DNA from: Branchiostoma floridae
Lineage: Eukaryota > Chordata > Leptocardii > Amphioxiformes > Branchiostomatidae
NCBI RefSeq assembly: GCF_000003815.2
Contig: NC_049993.1
Location: forward strand, 15,033,626-15,097,625
DNA length: 64,000 bases
Direction: 5' to 3'
Of this stretch, positions 36,601 through 47,300 are shown piece by piece. The notes under the pieces are model-generated. The model did not search any database and was not told the DNA's origin. It saw only the letters and a list, made by a program, of their open reading frames with translations. Numbering within the stretch: position 1 is the stretch's first letter; each line of letters begins with the position of its first letter. The translations under genes and the position numbers were made by a program.

Positions 36601-37692
36601 TATCAGATTGTTGGCAGACTTGTAATCATTTTTAGACATTTTAGAAAGCCTATGTTATTTTGTTTTCATGCACTTAAAGACAACAAATATGATGTAGTAA
36701 GAAAATTTGAACAGATTTAAAAGTTAATATCAAGATTGTTTTACTATCAACAACTTAAATATGAGGTATATTTAGCTCAAAGCATATTTTTTGTTTGGTA
36801 TTCATTTGTTGTATTGTACCGATAATGGAAGACCCAACAGGTCAAACGCAAATGCCACACCTTGTCAAAGGCTTTGTTGACATTAAAAATGCCCTTAAGG
36901 CGTTTTCTTCGTGATGACACATAATGACACCTTAATTTATAAATAGCATCGTCTAGACAACATTAAAATTTTAAAACGATGAAACCGTAACTTTTTAATC
37001 AACGTGAAGTCTAAATGACCAGTCAAAAACAATCCGTACCTAACACAACATAACCAAGGCTAAGATGACATTTCCAAACCGGGGCCCGGCCGTGCAGCAA
37101 ATTTCGGGAGCGAAAAGAATTATATAAAAGTCATCAAAATACACAATATGTCAACATAACATTCATGGGCATAATACGTGTTTTTTTTCTAGGAATACAT
37201 TCTAATTTTTCGTTTCTTAAAACATCCCGGTCTGGCCCCGGTTTGGAAATGTGATCTAAGCCCAAGATACGATCCAACCCAAACCTTGCCCAACCCAACA
37301 TTACTACGCATCGTCGGTTTATCAACAATGGATATACGCATACGCAGAACTATAGTAGAGATAAACATCTTAAACATACATTGTCAGCTAGCTTGACCAA
37401 AACAGACAGAGATTTGACTACATTTGTGAGCAACATGAAATTTTACATACATACACACATATTACATAGATTTAATAAATGTATAGTAGAAATTCCAAAC
37501 TTTCAATAGTAAGTTGGACTCTACACATAATATATTACAGTACATAATTACGGAAAATCAAGACTAAAATTGATATCTTCTATCTATTTACGCCGTACGT
37601 ATTCATTATTTCGGCTACTTTAGAAACATATACATACCGGTTAAAACCCCTGGTAAAGAGACCAAAAACAAGACCAAAACGTTCACGGGCAT
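22938..37692 (-). CDS. Receptor-type protein tyrosine phosphatase with clipped EGF plus sushi ectodomain and tandem PTP domains, 22 exons
   Basis: Exons in order: 37692-37638, 35855-35622, 35258-35104, 34840-34819, 34648-34528, 33648-33434, 33247-33156, 32502-32415, 31947-31871, 31425-31389, 31218-31121, 30726-30607, 29906-29755, 29230-29095, 28209-28060, 27822-27729, 27449-27373, 26719-26585, 25717-25589, 24915-24764, 23443-23308, 23012-22938; all phases agree, 849 aa. Layout: signal peptide 1-18; EGF-like first half then sushi/CCP (about 19-96); Ser/Thr/Pro stalk; transmembrane about 170-194; Asn/Asp-rich linker about 200-265; PTP D1 with [15 protein letters not shown] (Asp456) and [10 protein letters not shown] (Cys488); PTP D2 with [10 protein letters not shown] (Cys779). 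Such receptors dephosphorylate phosphotyrosine at the plasma membrane; D1 is normally the active domain. In D2 the WPD Asp is Thr746 and the KNRY Tyr is Glu610. The 22-nt exon 4 and the GTCTGT donor of exon 3 are the least certain joins. Architecture is closest to small receptor PTPs, but no vertebrate orthologue is assigned. Confidence 0.92.
23679..24583. mobile_element. 0.9-kb inverted-repeat element made of GGGGAGATTGGAATTC modules
   Basis: The outer ends read TATATGTCACAGGGGAGATT and mirror each other over about 60 bp. Inside are alternating inverted copies of GGAGATTGGAATTC and CCTAGGAGGATTC. The centre holds a second palindrome at 23938-24029 with GAGTCACTAAC arms. No ORF of interest. 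It sits in the phosphatase intron between exons 20 and 21. Confidence 0.75.
25175..25208. repeat. Imperfect 15-bp hairpin
   Basis: CTCTGTGACTGGAGG, loop GTAA, CCTCCAGCGACAGAG; 13 of 15 pairs match. It lies in a phosphatase intron. No known structural RNA family is recognised. Confidence 0.5.
26285..26584. repeat. 22-bp minisatellite, 13 units plus a partial unit at the exon boundary
   Basis: Plus-strand unit GATAAGGTTCCCACCCGTTT plus GT, repeated 13 times from 26285 to 26570, with recurrent TATCCATCC variants. A fourteenth partial unit (GATAACGTTCTCAC) is the 5' splice site and first intron bases of phosphatase exon 18 read on the minus strand. The three minus-strand frames through it are largely open. 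Confidence 0.95.
26885..27262. repeat. Dispersed repeat, copy 2 of a pair, with (TA)n insert
   Basis: Divergent relative of 7740-8052 with the blocks in the same order. A (TA)n run at about 27191-27214 replaces part of the other copy. Confidence 0.5.
27585..27662. repeat. (GA)n microsatellite
   Basis: Purine run of GAGA with AAAG interruptions, in the phosphatase intron between exons 16 and 17. Confidence 0.93.
32650..33147. repeat. (AGT)n-rich trinucleotide tract next to phosphatase exon 7
   Basis: About 500 bases dominated by AGT/GTA triplets with AGA, AAT and GTT variants, ending within about ten bases of the exon 7 donor at 33155. The 175-codon Val/Ser-rich plus-strand frame here is a repeat translation. 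Confidence 0.9.
37053..37261. mobile_element. Probable MITE in phosphatase intron 1
   Basis: Perfect 18-bp inverted pair, CATTTCCAAACCGGGGCC at 37069-37086 and its complement at 37234-37251, extended outward by a partly matching CCAAGGCTAAGAT-type stretch. No ORF. Confidence 0.55.
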
Positions 37693-39612
37693 CTTTCTAT
37701 AACCATTCCCTACTCTCGTCCATATGCACAATGATTACTCAAGTATGAAACAGGTATCCTTACGCAGGAAAAAAAAATAGTGCTCTTCCGTATTACTGTG
37801 GTTATTAATATTAGATACTAAATTCAACGCATATGACGCTAATAGTACTTGCCGTTTATGTGTACAAATATCTATTTGGAACTGTGACATAGTGTATAGT
37901 TTATATGCTCTTTGATAGCAGTGACGTGTATTGGTTTTGATCAAGGACAACCGAAGCATTTCTTGAGTACAAACATATCACTACACACGACCTCAGCAAA
38001 TCGCTAAGGTCAACATTCATTGTTGTTGAACAGGTTTTGTAGGTGTGATAAGCCTAATGATTATCTGGATATTTAACTGTTGCAGTTACCCTCAGCTTTC
38101 GTCACCAAGTAACAAAAGTTTACGTTCGTCTACTGTTTTTAGTTAGAAATATTTTTAGAGCATTGTTAAGAAATGTTATTAAAGTCACAGTTGCATGTAC
38201 GTTCTGTCAAAGGAGCGTATAATCTCCCGTGTTATCTTTGTTGCATTGTGTCAATAACGTTTGACCTCGCGAGTTAAACTTAAAATGCCCCACCTTGTTC
38301 AAAGCTTTGTTCAGGCCACACCAAATTTATTTGTTGCCACTCGGATTCTTTCCTCCAAAAGTTTGAAGCGACAGGTCGAAAAAACAATTTAAAAATGACA
38401 ATTTCAAAAGGTCTGGTTTAAAAATATGCGGCTTAAACAACGCAACAAACAACAACAGGGTTATTTGAGATTTTAGCTTTTAATGGCACGTTTTATGCAA
38501 TGAATCTCTTTTATTTGTTGTTTAAGGCTATGACTAAAAGGCATTGTTTAAATACTGAAATTATATGTATATGCCTAATGATGTCACATTTTTAGTACAC
38601 GCTGTGCACGAGTAATATTTGTAGGCAATGCCAGCTACAACTATTAGCATTTTCCACTTGGCATATCGATGTTCTTATCATTTCTTTAGACGATATACAC
38701 ACTTAATTTTCTATTACTTAATTTTCGTTTCGTTGTCTGGAGTATAAAGAATGAAGATGAATGATTATGGGTTCTCTTAAGAAGTTATTGTTGGTTAGAT
38801 GAATGTCATGTCCAGAAACGAACTTATTATTCACAATAAAGAATACCACCACCGCGATTGCATCAGAGATAGCCTCTTCTTATGTTTGAAATTTGATCAA
38901 GTTGGGCTTGTGGATTTACATCTATACACTGTCAGTGGGTATGATGTCTTGCGCTTTACCCCAACGACACAACCGTCACTAATTAGCTCATAAACTCAAG
39001 ATACGGAAACAGGTTTAATCATTCTCACCATCCTTGTCTTTACTCCGTCTTCTTTGTTTCCATGCTATTTACAGTGTTTAATCTCATCTAAATAACAATT
39101 TAAATTACCCTTTTCCTTTCAAGCTTGTTTTATTTTATACTTTTTCTTATTTTCAAATCTGTTTTATGTATGACGTATTGTGAAACAGACGAAATTGTTT
39201 TCAACATATTGTGTAACAGTGAATAAAATGTTGAGACTTAAGGAAAGAAAGTATCATGACAGTTACAAGAAAAATCTATAACCGGAAAAGACGACTTCAC
39301 ACGATGTTTTGTATCACGTCAGTTGCCTTTAAAAAAATTGAATTGATACTTGATAAAAACATGACTATTTTATGCCCCCTTCCGAGCTGATATTAACACA
39401 TATCCAATAGTGGATGCGTCCAACAGTTTGGACAATTTCTTTTACAATTTAATAATAGTGCAAGTTGGTCGTTACTTTATTTTATGTTTTCTTCGTGGCT
39501 GACAAAGATTTTCAAATATGTGCATTTTTGTAATATCATGGCAGTATGGCTTATAAGACGTATCCTTTTAATTGGGGGTCTTTTCTGGTTTGGTTATTAC
39601 AGATTTGGGATA

Positions 39613-39782
39613 CAGTAGAAGTCGCTTAATTGCACGACCTACTTGCCAGTGAATTTTGTGCAATTATCCAGATGGTGCAAAAATGCGAAGTTATCCAGCT
39701 GGACCGTACCGGTTTAGGATTCCGTGCAATTTACAGATGTGTGCATTAATCATTGTGCAATTAACTGGCTTATACGATACTG
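39613..39782. mobile_element. pogo/Tigger-like MITE
   Basis: Starts CAGTAGAAGTCGCTTAATTG and ends with GTGCAATTAACTGGC then TTATACGATACTG, imperfect inverted ends of the kind seen in pogo-superfamily MITEs. The interior repeats GTGCAATTA-type blocks in both orientations. 170 bp, no ORF. Confidence 0.6.
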
Positions 39783-40831
39783 TTTTTACTATTTAGTTTT
39801 TTTCTAAAAGCTAATCTTGCTACTCTAAAAAACTTATTCAAATATACAAACTTATGCTACAATTTGATTGACAATCGTATTATATCGTATTAAAATGTAT
39901 TTTAATACTTGCATTGTTTACAATTGTAATAAAGCTTAAAGAATGAAATGAGCACATGTATATCATTGGCAAACGTGTGTACTTAAGTATCCTAATCTTT
40001 ACATTAAATTTGCAATGTTACAAATCTATTGCCATAAGCAGAATTAGAACAATACTACTATTGCTATGAACATATAGATGTCTTTGTTATTGAAAGCCTT
40101 AACATTTATAGTGCAAAGTTGCAAACTGTTTTATTTACTAGTACGTAAACATATATCTTAAAAATTATACGATTTGTTTCAGTCACCCATATTCTTAATG
40201 ATCCATTATGCATATTTGACGTTCTGGATCATTTTTTCATGTATTTATAGATTTCTTGAAAATATTGATAAATTTGTTTCTACTTCTACACTATATATAA
40301 TTTTGCAGCATTCAGCTACTATAATATTTCACAATTAAAGTTTCACATCTTTAAGGCTTCTAAATTGCAAAATGGCTGCAGTTGTTTGTAAAGAATATTT
40401 CACTGATGATTATGTGTAGAAAATAGTAAAATGATTTCCTTCAGCATTTGTCTTATGCTGGGCTCAACGCCAAATTCCTTATATTATATAGAAGAGAAAC
40501 TTGCCTAAAATTGTATATGAAGCACATAGTAGTAGCAGGGTAAACTAGGAGAAGCTATGAACACCCTCAAAAAGCTCAGTCATACTATTACAGTAGATAT
40601 TATATATATATACTGGGACACTTTTTAAAAATATTTAGGGTCTGGGTAAGGACCTTTTCACAACTTTGCTCCTGGTCACTACAGTAATAACTGAACAAGG
40701 ATCAGTGCAGAGTTGGGAGTAGCCTGGATCTATCCTATTCTAGCTCTAGTTCATTGACCACTGTATCTGTATCTATATAGCCGATATAACTGCCCTTTGG
40801 CGTAACACACCAGCTTTGCTGCAACAGCTGG

Positions 40832-41044
40832 TCACCACGTTAGCTTTTGCACAATAATCTGCAAGTGTTCTTTAAAACCATCCAGAGAAGATGCCCTACT
40901 AACAAATTCCACTCTCAGTATGTTAGTTCTAGGAAAAATTTTTGAACACATCAATCTTACATGTTGGTAACTTTGGTACGCATAACGGTTTCTAGTTCTT
41001 TTTTGAGCTGGTGTTAGATACTTATCAGTTGGTACGTCCACCAT
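40832..41044 (-). pseudogene. LINE reverse-transcriptase C-terminal fragment
   Basis: A 70-codon frame with the order FPRTN, about ten residues, ASSLDGFKEHL resembles the conserved C-terminal pattern FFPRTI..WN.LP....APSLDSFK of non-LTR retrotransposon polymerases. The central Trp-Asn-Leu-Pro block is degraded. No upstream polymerase motifs are seen, so it is a short dead fragment. Confidence 0.45.
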
Positions 41045-41348
41045 TCATTGTTCATTTTGTACATCATGCAAAGTCTGGACATTTTCCTTCTGTCTTCAAG
41101 TGACATACTCTGTCAACATATCTAAGAAAAACATTCTTTTCTGAGATTAATTTGTCAAAATCGACACCTGTCTAGCTTAGCACTGATGACTTTCTAAAGA
41201 CTAGTAGGCAACCTTGCCTACAAATGCCAACCATAGATGACATTGCTCAAAACTAACTCCCAGCCATAAAAAAAAGTCAGGAGACATTGCATGGTCAGTG
41301 CTATCAGTAATCATGACAGCAGCTTAACTCCTACTTCTATGATTTCTT

Positions 41349-44300
41349 CTAAAGAGGAACACAAGACACTTCCTTCTCCTTCCCAAGCCGAGGTGTGTCC
41401 GTGAAGACCACTTCCTTGAAGGGAATGTGCTGCTCAAACAGCAACAGCTGAGGAAATGAACAGAAATATTATGTTACTAGTACATAAATAACAATCCCAT
41501 TAAATTTAACACTAATGATGTCACATATGTCCTTTTCGTCAAAACGTACAAAGACCAAAATTTTGTGTTCTCAAAGAAGATATTCCCCTGTAGACAGCCT
41601 GGTGTGTGATGAACTCATTACCCCACCCTCAGGGTGCCTTCTGGAGGCCTAAAGTTGTTGTTTACAGCCAGGAGGGTCTAGTTCTGGGGGGTCGCTTCAA
41701 AATATTACGTAGTATACCTTTAAGTTTAAAGCCTACCTGATTGTCTCCCTTCTTGAGGAATGGTGCAGGGACATATAACGTCTCCTGAGGTCCGATGTGC
41801 CAGTACCTTCCCAGGTTAAAACCATTCAAGATGGCCACACCCTTCCCCCAACCCTGGAAACAAGTAAAATATTGTCAAGGACAAAAGTTCCAGACATATG
41901 TGCAAGTTCAAACATGAAAATTTACTACTGAAACATTAAAATTACTTTTTGCAGGTGTTAATTTACCAAATTGGCATAAACATGACTTGGAAGTACACAA
42001 TATCAATATCATATACTTTGTACATAGCATGTGGAAGCATGTGCAGTGACCAAAATGTATGGGTAATAGCAGACTAAAAAGTTTTTTTTACCAAATTACT
42101 ACTTTTTGAAACACCCACACACCCACCCACACACACCCACACACCCACAGACACAAAAAGACATAGAAATACAAATGTAACACACACACACATATATTCA
42201 CACACAAACATGCAATGCATGTGCATACAGATACACAGACATAAAAGCATAAAGTTAACACACATGTAAAGACAAGAAAATTACTCCAATCCCTTTGTTG
42301 GGTTTAAGTACAAGCTGACTTTTAAACCTTAACATGTTTTAAGTATAGAAAAGGGAAGTCACATCCTTTTCACCTTCTTCATGTCCAGGAATGTGTCCTT
42401 TGGTTCTTCAGGAATGTTGAAGTTGACCAGATGGAATGCTGGGAAGGGTACTTCTGCTGCATCAGTCTGTTCCTGCCAATCTGGAGACTCAACCAACCTG
42501 GACATACAGGCCAAGGGCTCGAAAGTCATTTTGAATTTTGTGCACTGGTCAGGGGTGCCTATAAGCATTTGCACGAACCCTGTGAGATTTGTATGAACAC
42601 TATATGATACGCACAAATCACTATGCAACAGTGCACAAACCTTAGGCGATTTTCAGGAATCACTATGCGAAAACGTACAAACCTTACATAGCAACAGAAT
42701 GTAACAGACCAAATTTCCTGTTGCGGTAACATACTGTAAATGCAGAATGTTTGCGGTGGATTAATGTTTGCAGTTTTTGCGGTGAACACTTCAATGCGAA
42801 CTTAAAACCACCGCGAACATTTTTCTATAATCTAAATCCACCGCGAAAAGTCATTTTCTCCCGCTACCATAATTAAATCACCACGAACTTAAATGCATTT
42901 ACAGTTACTGTTACCTTGTTTGAAATTCTGGCTTGAGCTCTAGAGGGAAGATTTCCCAGGTCTTCAGCGGGGTGGTGTTCAGCAATACTTCTCCCACAAG
43001 GCCTGGAATATAGTCAAACATGCATGAATTATTAGACTAAGTACTATATACTACATCTTGTCCAAAGTTACTTCTTAGACTTAAAAGAACTTTGTTTATA
43101 GTAAATCCAGTCATGAGATCAAGGACCTAAAGTGTAGGGGTCAACTTGCTCAGCTGGAAGTAAAATATTTACTTCTTGCTTGTAGATGACATCCTCATAG
43201 ATATTATGACAAATGGAATGGCTCAAGAAAATAAACTCAAAGTTGTATCACTTTTAACGTATTTTTCTTCCAATTTACCTATTTAATGGTCAATGTCTGG
43301 AAAATGATGACTGCAAAGATTTAAAATTTAGTGGATATTGATAAACAGGTGAGGCAGAAACTTGATAATCCTTCATAGCTGCACTTTCTAATGCAAAAAG
43401 GAGGCACAGGTTTATTAATTTGTACCTTTCCTTTGGTCCAACAGAGCATCTCCCCTGTTCACTCCAGCAACACTTTCCAACACAAACTTCTTGACTCCAT
43501 CCATGGTCTGTGCAAAGTTCACCCTGCCCTGGTTCTCAACTAAGATGTCCAGAATGTCATTCTCCTGAAATTATAGAAGAATTGTATACATTACATTAGT
43601 TAGACGTGAAGGCCACAAATTGTAGAGCTCTAACTTTTTATTTGCAAATTTTTGCCAGTGAACCAGCGAGGATGAGAGAGTGTCTGAGTGAATGAACTAA
43701 TTTGCAATGATACAATGTACCACAAATTAAACTTATATTAAAATTTGTAGACAATTTTCATTCATTATTCACATACAGGCACTGCTTTTCGCCCATGGAA
43801 TGTCTGTTGGATTTACTCTTGAAGATGCTAGGAGGGCCCAGCAATCTTATAGGCAACGTCATGTGCAATGTTTTTTTTGTTTTGCATTTTTTCCTCTCCA
43901 AGGTATATCAACAGAAATGTAGTTTTGGGTTACACAAACTTAGTATTATATGGATGACGTCGTATATTTTTTATGCTAATTACATTTTTCCATTCATACT
44001 GCAAAATCAAGTAAATATATAAATTTACAATACTGTACCTTCAACCCTGACATAGCAATCTCCCCAACTCTCCAGTTCAGCATACCTGACTCCTTACCAT
44101 TCACAAATATCTGGGGAAGATATGAAACACTGTATATTAGATATTGAGACCATTTATCATAAGCCGTACATGATAATATTTATAAAAGGTCACAAGCTCC
44201 ACAGTATTACTGTTATTTAGAAATTATGCTATCATATTAACTGGTAATACTAAATTGGACAGCACACTGTATGCATGTGGGAATGTAAATATGACACACA

Positions 44301-47300
44301 CATGTACAATTAAGGGGAAATGCATTTTCGTTTGAAAATGAATGTACACTGAAAAATCTAAAGTTAATATTTTTCAACATGCAGTGTAATGTGCACTCTT
44401 TGACTTATATAAAAAAGGGTAAATAATTCTTAAGCCAATGGCCAGAATCATGCAGATCAGGAAATTTGGTACTACACAAATCAGTGTAATGTGCAAGTTT
44501 ATAATTATTATAAACTTGCACATTACACTGACTAGTTTTATATAACAATACCCAGCAAATTGTATTGGTTAAACTTTGACCTCTTTAAAAAACATAACAA
44601 TGCTGACCTGTGCTCTGTCCCTGACATCACACTTGAGTGTGACTGAGTCCATGGCAGGAGTCTCGGACAGTTTGTGTCTGTACAGGATGTACCCGTAGGA
44701 CTGTCCATTGTCATTGTTAATGGGGAGCATCTCCATGGACATCACTGTCTCACTCTTGATTGGCTGAAAAAGCAAAAATATGAGATTTGACAACCTTTCA
44801 CAGATTTCAGAGCATTTGCTCTACTAATTTTTTGTACCATGTATATGCAGTGATATATGTTGATTAATTCATCAGAACTCAATGTAATCTGTGCCTATTT
44901 CATATCTTATCTGATCCTTACCCCCCTCCCCCTCATGACCTCAATGAAGAGTGGCATGCAGGCTGATTTGTGCTTCTCATGAATAAATAAATGTTCAACA
45001 AACAAAATACAAAGAGCCATCTAGAAATCTGCAAACATAACGTGAGTTCAGTCATGGACCCTGCAGCAGTATAATCAAAAACTCTGGAAACTAACTTTAC
45101 ATCATAAATATACCTACCTCGCCAAGCACCTTTAAGGCATCTTCAAATGTGATGTATTTTTCAACAGGAAATGGTCCTGCAATCATAAAACCACAGATTA
45201 CAGCATTTTCAAGTTCTTTGGTGAAATTGATATTTTACGAGCTGGTTTGGTTTGGTTTGATACAGATCTCCATTAGTGACTGACATAAAATCAGTCTAGA
45301 CTCTAGACGGAAGGATTTGCACCATCGCACATCGCACCATCACACGTGTGGTAGGTACTTTAATTAATGACAAACACGGGACCTCCTCCATTTAAAGTCC
45401 TATCCGAGGGATGGCCCTAGCTCAAGCTAGGTAGTACTCATTTTCACCTGTCAGTGAGTAAAGTGAGGAAAGGCATGTTAAGTGCCTTTCCCAAGGGCAC
45501 AAGATGGGTGGCACAGCAGGATTCGAACTCGAGACCTCTCAGTCCCGAAACAAACACGCTGCCGCTGTGCCACGCGATCTTACATTGGGAATTTTCACAG
45601 GCTAAAAACTTTTTAAATATAATATAATATCAATATTAAGATATGATGTCCATCTGACTGACCATAGCTGCTCTTCTCTGTGGCAGGTGGCACTTCAGGC
45701 AATTCACTTGGAACTAGAAAAAATGGACAGAAAAAAGCAAAATCTTTATCTATATTGTATATTATGCAATGTAAGACACTCTAGTTAAGACTTTGTTGAT
45801 GCAAAAGAGTTAATTAGCTCCTGTTATTTGCGCCAGATCATAAGTTGGTAACAAAGTACATTATTATCATGCATTGTTTTTACTACTATACAATACAACC
45901 TTAGTTTTAACTGTATCATCTAATACTGCATTTTGTATTGTTTTTATTTCAAACATGCACAATGAATCTCATTTCATGACTGGAATTGATGAAGAACATG
46001 GTATGCTTAAAAACTATCTCATCTTTTTATTCTAGGACAAAGTTCAATTTATAAAGGCTCATTCAAAAAAAAAAGATCACTTGTTTTGCTACTAGTACAA
46101 TTTTTTTTATTGTTAGAAGTTTCCTACCTGCTCCCTTCATTGCCAGGGTTTTCAGGAGTTCCCTTGTTTTGTAGTACTTTGGTGTTGGGTCTCCTGCCTC
46201 TGACAGTGGAGCATCATAATCTGAAATTGACATTTTGTGTTGATTATTTCAAGCAGCTTATGTATAGAATATCTACTATATTTAGTTTTATTAAATTAAA
46301 TCTTGTAGGGTAATTCAGTCAGTTAGACAAAACTGATTTCCAAGGGAGCCCTGCAACAAATCAATCAACATACATTTGTAAACTTAATATCATAAGCCTC
46401 ACACAACCTAAAAATATGAAAGAACCCACCACCTTTCTTGAAAAGAGTACTAGTAGGTACAACCCATTTTGTTTGGCTAGTATAATAACCACATTGCACT
46501 ACTTGTTAGCTAACCAAAAATCATCAAACTTCAAACTTCATCATTAGTTTGAATCAAACTATGATGATGATCAGAAAGAATGTTCGCAACAGTTTTTCCT
46601 TACTTACCATAACTGGTGACATCCGGTTTGTACCCGTTGATGTAATTGGCCCCGTTCATGAAGCCAAAGTTAGTTCCTCCATGAAACATGTAGAAGTTGA
46701 CAGAGGATGGGAATCTGAGAATGTCCCCTAACAGCTGTTCAAACTCTGGGGAATAAAATAAAAAAACACACAAATGCATGTAGAAGCTTTCCTAACTATA
46801 TTATCAGGCTTTTAGCCAGACATGAGTCAAGGCATCATTTGGACACGCTTTTCTTAAAATAAACAGAAATTGACGCACTAGATGCCCTCGAACCATGTTC
46901 AACCAATATGTCTGAAATGAGGTTGATAATACTTATTTTTGTAAGCTTTCAATGACAGAGTTACTCTCACAACTGAGGTTTGGGTACAGGTTGTTTGTGC
47001 AATCTTTCTAAGCCTTTTATTTTGACTTCAAGCATAGTAGAAAGCCCCACAATAAGGCCTAAAAAACAACTGAAGCCTAACCTCTGCTTGATATATTAAT
47101 TTGCCAACATGATCTTCCAAGAGTGGACAGAAAAAGAAAGAAAAATAAAAGTTGGAGACAGTACTGAACAAAACAAAACTTTAAGGCATTATTGGACTAG
47201 AAAACCTGTAATATCCAACAAAAAAAACTGACTCACCCAAATTTTTGACTGAACAGCACCAGTCTTTGTCAAGGAATGTACACTCCACTGCTGTCGTGAT

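Larger units (their letters stand above)
37693..41348. other. Intergenic, AT-rich, with mobile-element remnants
   Basis: Lies between the phosphatase start and the last exon of the beta-galactosidase-like gene. It holds a pogo/Tigger-like MITE (39613-39782), a probable LINE fragment (40832-41044), and a short dispersed block at about 38285 similar to about 36849. No gene is supported; 38799-38993 has no recognisable domain. Confidence 0.6.
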
